A DNA stretch of 25,902 nucleotides from Treponema sp. UBA3662 (GCA_002373205.1 DFJV01000060.1:1-25902), one strand, 5' to 3'; counted from the first letter of the stretch, positions 7,688 to 15,737 are shown. Notes: generated by a model from the letters alone, not told the origin. Numbers and translations are program-made.

Positions 7688-8146
7688 ATGAAAAAATTAT
7701 GTTTCCTTTTTGTAACATTAGCATTTTCTTTATCTTCCTGTATGACACAAAAAGACATACTCAGAATGTGTTCCAACAGATGCGAAATCGAATTGGAAAA
7801 TGCAGAAGTAATCTTATTTGAAGAAGATAAAATAAATTTTTTAGGTGATGGAGATGAATGGATAATAATTGACTTGTCAAAAAGTTTTAATAAATTTGAA
7901 AATGTCATACGAGAAAATAAAAATTGGAAATTTTGCCACAAGGATGAAGTAAATATTGATATTTCACATAAATATTTTGAAATACCAGAAGAAGGTTATT
8001 ATTGTATAATTGATTGGCAGCAACCAGAAGAAAAGAAATTTGATTCGTCACAAATCAATGCAGAAGAAAGATATTCATATAATTATACAGTGATGATTTA
8101 TGATCCGGCTACCAAAAAAATATATTCGTATAGTTTAGATACGTAA
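7688..8146 (+). CDS. Hypothetical small lipoprotein
   Basis: I do not recognise this family. The protein begins MKKLCFLFVTLAFSLSSC, a signal peptide with a lipobox (LSSC), so the mature protein would be lipid-anchored and roughly 135 residues, acidic, ending in IYDPATKKIYSYSLDT. Two starts compete: ATG at 7688, giving a standard lipoprotein signal, and an in-frame GTG at 7673 that lies 4 nt after AGGA. I prefer the ATG on signal-peptide grounds. It opens an AT-rich, same-strand run of small unknown genes. TATAAT at 7638-7643 may be its -10, but no good -35 is seen. The envelope location is supported; no function is assigned. Confidence 0.7.
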   Translation: MKKLCFLFVTLAFSLSSCMTQKDILRMCSNRCEIELENAEVILFEEDKINFLGDGDEWIIIDLSKSFNKFENVIRENKNWKFCHKDEVNIDISHKYFEIPEEGYYCIIDWQQPEEKKFDSSQINAEERYSYNYTVMIYDPATKKIYSYSLDT

Positions 8147-8193
8147 TTGATCTGTAATTTAGCAAGGTTTAATCACAAGCGCACAGGAAAAAA

Positions 8194-8817
8194 ATGAATA
8201 AGTTTTATAACGGCATAAACATTCTTCTAACTCTAAGAAATATTTTAATAGCTGCTGGAATAATTTTAGCGGTATTTTCTAACAAAGTTGGGTTGATGAT
8301 GTGTTTGGAGCTTGGTGCAAATTCCGCACTTGTTCAATGGTTTATTTTATTCATGCTGTTTTTGTTAGAATTCATCCTTTATCTGCATAATGCTATAGCA
8401 AAAAAAGTGTTTGTTTTTTCTATTATAGTAATGTTTGTTGATTTTTATCTTACATATATTTGTATGTTTACTCATACTCCAAATATTTTTACAGCTGATG
8501 ATTTTGTTATAACTACAAAGCGCTTCTTTTTTTATATGCCTCTAGAATATTATTGGGCAATTCTGCAAGGGTTTTCCTATATTGCCGTGATAGTGCTTAA
8601 AAAAAGAAAAAGAATAAATGGTTTTCAAATAAATATTTTAATTAGTTTTTGTAGACTTGTTGTCTTGGTGTTAAGTCTTTTGCCTTTGTTGCTAGATATA
8701 AAAAAATGTTTCATAATACTGATAGTGTATTTTATTGTGAGCTTTGCAATAGAAGCCGCAATAGATTTTGTTTTTAAGAAAATTAGAAAAAGAACAGAGG
8801 AAAAATGCCGCACGTAA
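8194..8817 (+). CDS. Hypothetical multi-pass membrane protein
   Basis: This 207-residue unknown protein has about five hydrophobic segments: near residues 8-28, 46-64, 71-92, a weaker one near 120-136, and 147-190 as one or two helices. It ends in a basic tail (KKIRKRTEEK). AGGAAAAAAATG gives a plain start. Its end overlaps the next gene by 13 bp, and GAGGAAAA inside its last codons is that gene's ribosome site, so the pair is probably translationally coupled. Base composition is very AT-rich compared with genes outside the islet. No family motif is seen; a membrane partner of the following soluble protein is a guess. Confidence 0.7.
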   Translation: MNKFYNGINILLTLRNILIAAGIILAVFSNKVGLMMCLELGANSALVQWFILFMLFLLEFILYLHNAIAKKVFVFSIIVMFVDFYLTYICMFTHTPNIFTADDFVITTKRFFFYMPLEYYWAILQGFSYIAVIVLKKRKRINGFQINILISFCRLVVLVLSLLPLLLDIKKCFIILIVYFIVSFAIEAAIDFVFKKIRKRTEEKCRT

Positions 8818-9482
8818 CAATAGAAGCCTTGGACAAGTATTTTATTAACTCAGACAATGAAAAAATTTATTTAAGGAAAAGAGAATTAACCTTAGAGGTC
8901 TTGCGGGAAATGGAAGAAATCCAAAAAAGACGCACTGTTAACGATAAGCAAAGAGAGCTAATAGAAAGCTGTTTCGAAAGCAATTATGAATGGATAACTT
9001 ACACCATCATAGGCAAAACTCTCTCTAACTTGGCAACGAAAGAAGATTCAATAAAAAAATTATTGTTGGAACTTTCTTCTTCCAGTAAAGCCATGGTTCG
9101 CTTTAATAACATTGTAAATGCCCAATTGCTAAAAGATAGGGAATTAAAAAAATCAATTTACAACCTTGGGCTAAAAGACAAGAGCCAGAAAGTTCTGGAA
9201 AAAACAATTGAAGAGTTGCTTTCAAAAGAAAAAATAAGCAAGAACTTCTTTCCGCAAATAGAAAATGCCATAAGCAGAATAGATAGCAGAGAAAGCAAAA
9301 AGTTTTTAAATGCATTTTTAAGAGTAAACCAGAAAGGTTATTGTGTAGAAAAAGATGGTAACAACCATATATTTTATGTTAAAATAAAAGGCGGATTAAA
9401 AAGTTGGGCTATATCAGAAGAGGAATTTAAAAAGATAAAAGTCATTAGGCTTTATATATTAAAAGAACAAATTTTTGATTAG
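8805..9482 (+). CDS. Hypothetical soluble helical protein
   Basis: This 225-residue protein has no signal peptide or membrane segment. It is rich in Lys and Glu, with long predicted helices (for example LEVLREMEEIQKRR and a VLEKTIEELLSKEKISKNF stretch) suggesting an alpha-helical fold. The C-terminal 45 residues (YCVEKDGNNHIFYVKIKGG and onward) look more strand-rich. I recognise no family. The start overlaps the upstream membrane protein gene with a good GAGGA site. AT-rich codon use matches its neighbours, not the flanking metabolic genes. Confidence 0.65.
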   Translation: MPHVTIEALDKYFINSDNEKIYLRKRELTLEVLREMEEIQKRRTVNDKQRELIESCFESNYEWITYTIIGKTLSNLATKEDSIKKLLLELSSSSKAMVRFNNIVNAQLLKDRELKKSIYNLGLKDKSQKVLEKTIEELLSKEKISKNFFPQIENAISRIDSRESKKFLNAFLRVNQKGYCVEKDGNNHIFYVKIKGGLKSWAISEEEFKKIKVIRLYILKEQIFD

Positions 9483-9498
9483 GAAATGGTAAACGTAT

Positions 9499-9585
9499 AT
9501 GTTTGAAAAGTTAAAAAGTATATTATATAAAAATCAATTCGATGTATTCTTGCATATAGCAAAAATAGAAAAAAGTTTAGCTTAA
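9499..9585 (+). CDS. Possible 28-residue small ORF
   Basis: A short frame, MFEKLKSILYKNQFDVFLHIAKIEKSLA, fills most of the 124-bp gap before the RDD gene. Its ribosome site is weak (AGGA 14 nt upstream). It could be a small peptide, the remnant of a gene, or chance in AT-rich DNA. Confidence 0.2.
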   Translation: MFEKLKSILYKNQFDVFLHIAKIEKSLA

Positions 9586-9606
9586 TAGTATTCAAAGGAG
9601 AAAGAA

Positions 9607-9987
9607 ATGGATTCAAAAAGAATAGGAGCTTTTTTTGTTGATTTTATAATTACAGCAATCATAATGGAAATTCCTTTTATGATTTTAGTAATCTTGCCAC
9701 TGATAAAAGGCCAGCAACCATCAGATGTTATATTAAGAACTTTAATTTCAACCTTGATTGCCTTTTTATATTTAGTCTTGCGTGATTTACCAAAAAATGG
9801 AAGCATTGGAAAAAGAATATTCAAATTAAAAATAATTGATTCCAAAACAAAAGAAGCAGCCTCGCTTAAACAAAGATTTTTAAGAAACATTCCCCTGCTG
9901 TTGAACTGGATAGAAATTATCACATTTGTATGTTCCGGGAAAAGAATTGGCGACAGACTGGCAAAAACAGATGTCGTTCAAAAATAA
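9607..9987 (+). CDS. RDD-family membrane protein
   Basis: This 126-residue integral membrane protein is of the RDD family. The defining residues are seen in RIGAFFVDF (R5...D12), the SIGKRIFKLKI block after the second helix, and a late RIGDRLAKTDVV. Hydrophobic segments lie near 9-33, 40-60 and 92-108. RDD proteins are mostly uncharacterised; some are linked to ion transport and many are accessory membrane proteins in multi-gene clusters. AAAGGAG sits just before the ATG. It lies in the middle of the unknown small-gene run, with the next gene 30 bp on. It is the only islet member I can place in a family. Confidence 0.85.
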   Translation: MDSKRIGAFFVDFIITAIIMEIPFMILVILPLIKGQQPSDVILRTLISTLIAFLYLVLRDLPKNGSIGKRIFKLKIIDSKTKEAASLKQRFLRNIPLLLNWIEIITFVCSGKRIGDRLAKTDVVQK

Positions 9988-10017
9988 TGCTATAGCCAAG
10001 AATTGAAATAAAAGCCA

Positions 10018-10707
10018 ATGAATAAAATGGATTTTTTCTTAAGGGACCATAATTTAAATTCAGCTATAATTTATTTGCTGCTATCTCTGGGTTTTATTTT
10101 GTTTACTTTAGGCATTTCGGTTTTACTTGGCAAGGCATCAGATAAAAAGGATAAGGCTACAGAAAAAAAAGATGCAGACAATAAAGAAGAAGTTGATGCT
10201 GAATGGCTTTGCTTTGTCGTGAATTTTATTTGGAAAAGAAATTTAAGGCAGTACCGCGCATATAAAATCTTGCCTTACCTCATAGCTCTTTATGTGCTGA
10301 TGAATGCAGTTTCTTTTATCTCCACGGGCCGTATATTTTCCAATCCGTTTATCCGCTGCTTTTATGGTTTGTACTGGATGGTTCTTGCTATGTTTGTGCT
10401 GGACACTTATTATTTTGTAAAAGAAAAAAAGGAATGGCCGTTTAAGCAGGATAAGCAGTCTTTGACTTTTACAGACAAGTTTGTGCTTGAAAACAAATCC
10501 AAGATTCAAATGGTTGTTAATTCAAAAGATGATGCCAGCCTGTCTTTTTTATCAGGTAAGCAGACCGTAGAAGATGGAAGAATTGTTGCGCTGGAAGAAA
10601 TTATAAAAAAAGCTCCGGTTTATTCAGCCATGCATGTTTTGCCGGAAGGTTTTGCCGCAATAAAAAAAGGCAAGAAATGGTATATAGAAAAAGAAAGTGA
10701 TTTGTAA
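10018..10707 (+). CDS. Hypothetical membrane protein with cytoplasmic C-terminal domain
   Basis: This 229-residue unknown protein has a first hydrophobic helix near residues 15-37 and a charged linker with many Lys/Asp/Glu (about 38-62). Two more helices lie near 88-105 and 117-136, followed by a soluble tail of about 90 residues ending ...VLPEGFAAIKKGKKWYIEKESDL. The VLPEGFAA phrase faintly recalls some small immunity-type domains, but not enough to assign one. The start lacks an obvious Shine-Dalgarno sequence, and a second ATG three codons later is possible. It lies 30 bp after the RDD gene and 23 bp before a lipoprotein gene, so co-transcription is likely. Confidence 0.65.
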   Translation: MNKMDFFLRDHNLNSAIIYLLLSLGFILFTLGISVLLGKASDKKDKATEKKDADNKEEVDAEWLCFVVNFIWKRNLRQYRAYKILPYLIALYVLMNAVSFISTGRIFSNPFIRCFYGLYWMVLAMFVLDTYYFVKEKKEWPFKQDKQSLTFTDKFVLENKSKIQMVVNSKDDASLSFLSGKQTVEDGRIVALEEIIKKAPVYSAMHVLPEGFAAIKKGKKWYIEKESDL

Positions 10708-10730
10708 ACAAAATTATATAGGAGAAAAAA

Positions 10731-11384
10731 ATGAATAAAAGAAATTGTTTGTGTTTGCTGTGCATATTGTGTCTTGCTTTTATGGGATGCCATAAAAAAT
10801 CATCTGATGCCGTAATTTTGGAAAGTGCGGATAAGCCGGAAATAGAAAAGACGAACCTCGAAAAGGAATTTGCAAATTATTTTTTTACCGAAAGAGGTGA
10901 TTCGTATAAAATCAATAATTCTCTTAGCTATCCAAAAGTGCCGTCTGCTCAGCTGCTTGACCGAAAGCATATTTCAAGAATGTATGACGGTGCTTTGGCA
11001 GATAAAAATGTCTTAACTATAGAATACAAGAAAGATATAATTTCTGTGGAAATTATTTGCCCATATCTTGATACTTCCGTTACGCGTCTTTTGTTTTTTT
11101 CTGAATTCAATAAGGAGTTTACAAAAGGTTATTATGAATACGGAGAGGCTATGGATGCGCTTGAAAATCAGCCCTTTGAATCTAATTCCAAAGAGATTAA
11201 GATAAAGTCTTTTATGAATAGCGATAAAAATACCGGTTATATATTTTTGGACAGGATTTCCAAAACTTATGATTATCACTATGATATTTATGATGCGTTC
11301 TATATTGTAATTTCGTCTAAGACGGGTAGCAAAGAAAATTTAATGGAGTATTATGATTTTGTAAAAGATTCGGTTTGCTATTAG
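10731..11384 (+). CDS. Hypothetical lipoprotein
   Basis: This is a 217-residue protein. The first 20 residues (MNKRNCLCLLCILCLAFMGC) form a signal peptide with lipobox AFMGC, so it would be exported and lipid-anchored. The mature part is mixed-charge and tyrosine-rich, with no cysteine until the penultimate residue and no motif I recognise. TAGGAGAAAAAA precedes the ATG. It is followed after 47 bp by another lipoprotein gene, but the two mature sequences are not obviously related. Confidence 0.7.
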   Translation: MNKRNCLCLLCILCLAFMGCHKKSSDAVILESADKPEIEKTNLEKEFANYFFTERGDSYKINNSLSYPKVPSAQLLDRKHISRMYDGALADKNVLTIEYKKDIISVEIICPYLDTSVTRLLFFSEFNKEFTKGYYEYGEAMDALENQPFESNSKEIKIKSFMNSDKNTGYIFLDRISKTYDYHYDIYDAFYIVISSKTGSKENLMEYYDFVKDSVCY

Positions 11385-11431
11385 GTCAAGAGTCGAGTTT
11401 TTGGATTATATTTATAAAAAGGAGTGGGGAA

Positions 11432-12154
11432 TTGAAAAAATTTTTGGCTGTGTGTATTTTTGCTTTGGTTTTATTGTTTACAAGCTGCACAAGTGCTTCC
11501 ATAAAAGGATTCAATAACTTGGATATAAAATTTGAAGAAACCCAAGAAGATGATTTGGTAAAGGCCACAATCTCTGGATTTAAGTGTTCGTCAGCAATAT
11601 CCATAGGAAGCTATCAGGTTGAATACAAGAATAATAAAGTCCTGGTAAGAATAAAAGAAAAGCTAAATGACACAGGAATGGCAATGAACTATCACATTCA
11701 ATTCCTGGTGTCTAAGTCTGTAAATGAAATATATATTGGAAAAGATCTTTTCTGGACATCTTCCGTTGAATCGTATTTTAAGGGCCAGAATTTTAGCTTT
11801 CCACTGAATGTGAATAAATCTCTTATGCCAAACAAGGTAAGCATTGAAGGTGAATCCAAAATATCGGAAGCAGAAAATAAGGAGCTTAAGAAATTCATGG
11901 AGCATTTTTGCAAAGGCATTAATTTTGAAAAATGTAAAAAATGGAACGGAAAAGCGCTTGCATTCAATGTTTCGGACTTTGGCATTTATGAGGATGCGGG
12001 GAAAAAATATTTTTGTGCATCAGTATATGCTTATGCAGAAAAAATGCCTGCCCATGATAGAATGCAAAAGATAAAAAATACAGACATTACAGTTCTACAT
12101 AATATTTTGCTATTCGATTACAACACTTATGAAGAAGTTGGGTGGGTGTTATAA
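11432..12154 (+). CDS. Hypothetical lipoprotein with TTG start
   Basis: This is a 240-residue protein. I place the start at TTG (11432), 7 nt after AGGAG. From there the protein reads (M)KKFLAVCIFALVLLFTSC, a textbook lipoprotein signal with lipobox LFTSC. A longer frame opening at 11375 would put 19 unrelated residues in front and overlap the upstream gene without a ribosome site. The mature protein is basic and ends in a strand-rich region (ITVLHNILLFDYNTYEEVGWVL) vaguely like the C-terminus of the first lipoprotein of this run. Function unknown. Confidence 0.68.
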   Translation: MKKFLAVCIFALVLLFTSCTSASIKGFNNLDIKFEETQEDDLVKATISGFKCSSAISIGSYQVEYKNNKVLVRIKEKLNDTGMAMNYHIQFLVSKSVNEIYIGKDLFWTSSVESYFKGQNFSFPLNVNKSLMPNKVSIEGESKISEAENKELKKFMEHFCKGINFEKCKKWNGKALAFNVSDFGIYEDAGKKYFCASVYAYAEKMPAHDRMQKIKNTDITVLHNILLFDYNTYEEVGWVL

Positions 12155-12263
12155 AAACAAAGCGCGGACTATAATATATGGAACTGTCGCATTTTTATTT
12201 GTTCTTTTTAAGATAGGCCAAATTAGAAAGCAGATGAATGAACAGCTTGAATTATATATGTGA
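12129..12263 (+). CDS. Possible 44-residue single-span membrane peptide
   Basis: This ATG frame overlaps the end of the preceding lipoprotein gene by 26 bp. It encodes a basic N-terminus (MKKLGGCYKNKAR), one hydrophobic span (TIIYGTVAFLFVLFKIG) and a charged tail (QIRKQMNEQLELYM). The positive-inside, single-span layout looks like a real small membrane protein, but no ribosome site is visible, so it would need translational coupling. It may instead be a remnant. Confidence 0.35.
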   Translation: MKKLGGCYKNKARTIIYGTVAFLFVLFKIGQIRKQMNEQLELYM

Positions 12264-12364
12264 AGTTCAGAGCAAAAATATTTTGTATGCAGCCCTCCTG
12301 CGTCACATCAAATAAATTCGGTATGGCGGGAGTGCAGGCTGTAAGCAAGGCAGCGTGTTCCTGT

Positions 12365-13234
12365 TTAATTTAGGGCGTCGTGGAGCCAACCGGTAATTCC
12401 TTGGGGAAGAGTTGCATCCATAGGCTTTCCGTTGTCAAACATCAGGTTGCAATGCATGGGATTCACAAGACAGTGCTGCCCCATCTCCATTCCAAAATTG
12501 ATTGATGCAATTCCACCGTCGCCATTATAGACCCATTCTGGTGTAAAGACACGGCTTCCTTTTATTTTGCTTATGCGTTCAAGGCGCGGCTTTATGACTT
12601 CTTCAAAAGAAACAAATTCATCATGTATACCCATTGCATAGAAAATGCGGATTTTGTTTTTTTCGTAGATGTCAAAAATTTCATCGCCTGGTATTTGGTT
12701 TCCACCGATTGGGACAAGTATGTTAAAGAAATCAGGGTAGGCACTTGCAAGTTTAAAGCACATGGTGGCTCCGCTTGAATTTCCAAAGACAACTCTTTTG
12801 CAAGTGCGGCCATCTGCTAAGGTCTTTTCAAAATTGCAAATAAGGTCGTGGATTTTAGGCAGGTAGCTGTCGTCCCAACTTCCAACGCAATTGCCTTCTT
12901 TATCCTTGTGTTCATTTGCAAGAGGAACAAGAATGTAGGCACCACCAAGAGTTTTTTGGTATTCCTCTTTGGAATAAAATTCTGCGCCCGCATAGTTTAT
13001 GCAAACTTCTCCAACTAGGGCATTTGAAAAACCATGCATAAAAATCAATACCGGGTATTTTTTGTCCTTGCTAAAACCGTGTTCTGTTGGGTCGTAAAAA
13101 TAATAGTCCATTCCCGAAAAATTTTCCTTGTGGAAGCGGTCAAAATATTCTCCAATTTTGTATGTTTGTTTGTAAGAAATAAAAGCACCTTCCGGTATTT
13201 GTGAAGCCCAAGGGGGCAAAATCTTTTCGCTCAT
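12365..13234 (-). CDS. Alpha/beta hydrolase, esterase/depolymerase type
   Basis: This is a 289-residue putative serine hydrolase. The pieces are an oxyanion-region HGF after a hydrophobic strand (VLIFMHGF, about 63-69), the nucleophile elbow GNSSG with S153, an acid in IHDEF, and a late histidine in MGQHC. This order fits the feruloyl-esterase/PHB-depolymerase-like group. It has no signal peptide, so it is cytoplasmic. The ATG is chosen because GGAGGAAT lies just before it; a longer in-frame start 33 bp upstream would overlap the permease gene. It is the last gene of an operon with an ABC-2 exporter, which suggests action on, or in detoxifying, the exporter's substrate. The substrate is unknown. 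Confidence 0.8.
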   Translation of the reverse strand: MSEKILPPWASQIPEGAFISYKQTYKIGEYFDRFHKENFSGMDYYFYDPTEHGFSKDKKYPVLIFMHGFSNALVGEVCINYAGAEFYSKEEYQKTLGGAYILVPLANEHKDKEGNCVGSWDDSYLPKIHDLICNFEKTLADGRTCKRVVFGNSSGATMCFKLASAYPDFFNILVPIGGNQIPGDEIFDIYEKNKIRIFYAMGIHDEFVSFEEVIKPRLERISKIKGSRVFTPEWVYNGDGGIASINFGMEMGQHCLVNPMHCNLMFDNGKPMDATLPQGITGWLHDALN

Positions 13235-13247
13235 ATTTATTCCTCCA

Positions 13248-14051
13248 TTAAGCACCTGCGCTACCATAATGTTTTAGCCCTAATTTCCAAAATATGCAAG
13301 AAGCACTTCCTGCAATAAGGGCAATGACTGGGGCAGCAAAAGCCAATAGCGGTTTGTCCAGATTCTTGCCAAGAAGAAGCGCAACTGGGTAGTAACCGGT
13401 AAAGGCGTATGGAACAACAAAGGTCAAAATTGCCTGCATTCCCTTTGAATAAATTGGAAGCGGGTAGTCCGTATAGTTCTTTAGGCCGTAATTATTGTTG
13501 GTCAAAAGTGAAACTATTTCTTCACTTTTGATTGTCCAGAAACTAATGGTTCCGGTAAAGATTGTGATTGAAGAAAAAATCACAAAGGCACTTATCATGT
13601 TGAGCGCGTAAAGACCAAGAGATGCGGCTGTCCATTCAATGCTAAGCTTGTTCATGCTGTAGAGCCAGAATCCCACGGAAAAGGCAAGCCGAGGAATAAA
13701 GGTGTACTGGAACTGTTGCAAGACCATGTACAAGAGCGGATTGATTGGCCTTGTTAGGTACAAGTCAAATTTTCCGGTCCGCACAAGTTCACCCATATCC
13801 TTCATTGGGCTCCAAAAGAAGAAGCAGCTTAAGCTGTAGCTAAGCCAACTGGTTGTAAACATAAAAAGAACTTCGTTTGCACTCCAACCGGCTATTCCGT
13901 CAAAGTTGTGGAAGATGACCATAAAGCCTGCAAAGTATATGCCAATTAGTATTGTGTTTGCAATTAGTTCAAACAAAAGCGCGCAGTGGTAGGCCATCTT
14001 GCCCTTTAGATATATAACAACAAAGTGCTTGTAAATCTTAAAAAGATTCAT
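13248..14051 (-). CDS. ABC-2 type transporter permease (DUF990-like), second subunit
   Basis: This is a 267-residue membrane protein with about six hydrophobic segments. The diagnostic phrase ELVRTGKFDLYLTRPINPL, a gate-helix region with RP-x-xPL, marks the ABC-2 subfamily found as permease pairs in drug and metabolite exporters. AAGGAGG before ATG (14051) decides the start; a longer frame adds seven residues. The start overlaps the end of the first permease gene by a stop/start proximity typical of coupled subunits, and the hydrolase gene starts 13 bp after its stop. It should assemble with the first permease and two ATPase copies in the inner membrane. Confidence 0.85.
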   Translation of the reverse strand: MNLFKIYKHFVVIYLKGKMAYHCALLFELIANTILIGIYFAGFMVIFHNFDGIAGWSANEVLFMFTTSWLSYSLSCFFFWSPMKDMGELVRTGKFDLYLTRPINPLLYMVLQQFQYTFIPRLAFSVGFWLYSMNKLSIEWTAASLGLYALNMISAFVIFSSITIFTGTISFWTIKSEEIVSLLTNNNYGLKNYTDYPLPIYSKGMQAILTFVVPYAFTGYYPVALLLGKNLDKPLLAFAAPVIALIAGSASCIFWKLGLKHYGSAGA

Positions 14052-14052
14052 G

Positions 14053-14844
14053 TCAGCCTCCTTGAACAACAAGTTTCTTTGTTCCTGTTTTCCATGCCAT
14101 CTTCATAAGGATGAACAGAATGGCAAGCCAAAAGACCTGAACCATAAGCTTTGACAAAAGAATTTTTGTTTCCATTGGGTTTGTCATTATGGTTACGGGA
14201 ATTTCATACATGGCGCGGAATGGAAGAAAAGAATTTATCTTTTTTAAAAAATCCGGGAACATTGCGCACGGAATCCAAGAACCAGACAAAAGCTTGTATA
14301 TTGCACCAAAAAGCATATTCAGCGGCCAAGTGACGATGAGCCAAAAAGCCATAAGGCCAATCGTAAGCGAATACAAAAATTGTATTGCATAGGCAAGGCA
14401 CAATGACGCAAGACCAAAAAATATTTGGCTTTTGCAAACAAGCGGCATTCTAAAAAAGAAGGCAGATGCCACGGTCAATGGAATGCAGCAAGTTAAAAAC
14501 TTTATTGCGCTTTTACCTATGTGCTTAGAAAGAACCATTGCTCCAAAGTTGATAGGTCTTATAAGCTGGATTGCTATATTGCCACTCTGGATTTGCTCGT
14601 TTATCCATTGGATTGCGTCACATTCAATAAAGCTGGAAATGATTGTTGCTATGATTACGTAGCGGATAACACCGTCTCTGGCAATAGGCATGGTGTTTTT
14701 TGCTTGCGACATGAACAGTGCGTTCCACAGGCAAAATTGCATGTAAAGGTAAATTACCTTTGACAAAAACGTAGCCCATATAGAAGATGGATAGGCCAAG
14801 TGTTCCTTGATTCCTATTGCCATGTAGTCCAAATACTTACGCAT
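14053..14844 (-). CDS. ABC-2 type transporter permease (DUF990-like), first subunit
   Basis: This is a 263-residue integral membrane protein with about six hydrophobic segments, homologous in layout to the following permease. The phrase IQSGNIAIQLIRPINFGA is the equivalent of the partner's GKFDLYLTRPINPL, supporting a heterodimeric permease. Its ATG lies inside the end of the ATPase gene (8-bp overlap), so translation is probably coupled. The substrate cannot be deduced; related three-gene sets export peptides, antibiotics or lipids. Confidence 0.85.
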   Translation of the reverse strand: MRKYLDYMAIGIKEHLAYPSSIWATFLSKVIYLYMQFCLWNALFMSQAKNTMPIARDGVIRYVIIATIISSFIECDAIQWINEQIQSGNIAIQLIRPINFGAMVLSKHIGKSAIKFLTCCIPLTVASAFFFRMPLVCKSQIFFGLASLCLAYAIQFLYSLTIGLMAFWLIVTWPLNMLFGAIYKLLSGSWIPCAMFPDFLKKINSFLPFRAMYEIPVTIMTNPMETKILLSKLMVQVFWLAILFILMKMAWKTGTKKLVVQGG

Positions 14845-15622
14845 TAACAGCCCCCTTTTGTCTGCCGTAGTCTTCTGGCATTCCGCTAAGGTAAATCTTC
14901 TTTATGATGTCTTCCAAGTCTGTAGTCTTGTACATAGTTTTAAGTTCAGTCAAAGTTCCGTCGTAAAGCAAATTTCCCTTGTCTATAATGAGCATCTTTT
15001 CGCACAGGGTTTCTATGTCGGAAACATCGTGGGTAGTAAGGATTATGGTTGTCTTACGCTCCTTGTTTACCGCAAGAATAAAATTCCTGATACGCTCCTT
15101 TGAAAGCACGTCGATTCCGATTGTTGGTTCATCCAAAAACAAAACATCCGGGTTGTGCAGTAGGGATGCGGCCAGGTCTGCCTTCATTCTTTGCCCAAGG
15201 CTTAAAAGTCTGGGGGCTTGGTTTATGAATTCATCAAGACCAAGAATGTCGTAAAACATTTCCATATTTTGCTTGTAAACGCCATCGGAAACACCGTACA
15301 TGTCCTTAAAGAGCTTGAGTGTGTCCAGAACCGGAATGTCCCAGCAAAGAACGCTTTTTTGCCCAAAGACAGTTCCTATCCTGAGCATAATCTTTTTGCG
15401 CCCCTTGGAAAAACTTAGGTTGTTTATGGAAACACTTCCGTCGTCCGGGGTAAGGATTCCAGTAAGCATTTTTATTGTTGTAGACTTTCCGGCCCCGTTT
15501 GGACCAATAAAAGCCGCTATCTCGCCAGTCGGTATGGAAAAAGAAATGTTGTTTACTGCGGTCTTAAAGGTTCTTCCCTTTAGCCTGTAAATTTTTGTCA
15601 AATTGTTTGCTATTACTGCCAT
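14837..15622 (-). CDS. ABC transporter ATP-binding protein (exporter type)
   Basis: This is a 261-residue cytoplasmic ATPase that powers the two downstream permeases. Walker A is GPNGAGKST (40-48), the signature LSLGQ (140-144, a mild variant of LSGGQ), Walker B LFLDEP (161-166), and the switch histidine is in LTTHD. The short C-terminal extension is typical of DrrA/NatA-like exporters. GAGGAGG lies 11 nt before the ATG. The gene starts divergently from a LysR regulator across a 115-bp region carrying a palindromic operator candidate, so induction by that regulator is likely. Confidence 0.92.
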   Translation of the reverse strand: MAVIANNLTKIYRLKGRTFKTAVNNISFSIPTGEIAAFIGPNGAGKSTTIKMLTGILTPDDGSVSINNLSFSKGRKKIMLRIGTVFGQKSVLCWDIPVLDTLKLFKDMYGVSDGVYKQNMEMFYDILGLDEFINQAPRLLSLGQRMKADLAASLLHNPDVLFLDEPTIGIDVLSKERIRNFILAVNKERKTTIILTTHDVSDIETLCEKMLIIDKGNLLYDGTLTELKTMYKTTDLEDIIKKIYLSGMPEDYGRQKGAVNA

Positions 15623-15703
15623 AATATCTAGAACCTCCTCGCTCTTTTCTGTATAATATCAAAAAAGGAATGATTAGTAAAATTGAATTATTTGAATTAA
15701 ATC

Positions 15704-15718
15704 ATCATAAAAAATGAT
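15704..15718. promoter_or_regulatory. LysR-type operator candidate between ABC operon and regulator gene
   Basis: ATCAT-N5-ATGAT is a perfect inverted repeat with the T-N11-A geometry of LysR binding sites. More half-sites occur nearby: ATGAT at 15670 and ATCAT at 15701. It overlaps a weak promoter toward the regulator gene (TTGAAT 15683, CATAAA 15706, 17-nt spacing), consistent with autorepression plus divergent activation. The repeat is seen directly; the role is inferred. Confidence 0.5.
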
Positions 15719-15737
15719 AACAAAAAGGAGGCAAATG

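Noticed and set aside
7365..7748. Minus-strand open frame across the GC-rich repeat
   Set aside because: Its composition is that of translated hairpins (Gly/Pro/Glu-rich); no ribosome site and no family resemblance. The repeat explains it.
10018..10707. Assignment of this membrane protein to a named immunity family from its VLPEGFAA phrase
   Set aside because: The resemblance is a few residues only and the rest of the protein does not fit.
11375..11431. Longer start for the third lipoprotein of the islet
   Set aside because: It would overlap the upstream gene, has no ribosome site, and would bury a textbook lipoprotein signal; TTG at 11432 with AGGAG is better.
12290..12341. Hairpin after the islet as a terminator (CAGCC...GGCTG with partial inner stem)
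   Set aside because: The stem is interrupted and no T-tract follows; it may be a degraded piece of the GC-rich repeat, but the match is too weak to call.
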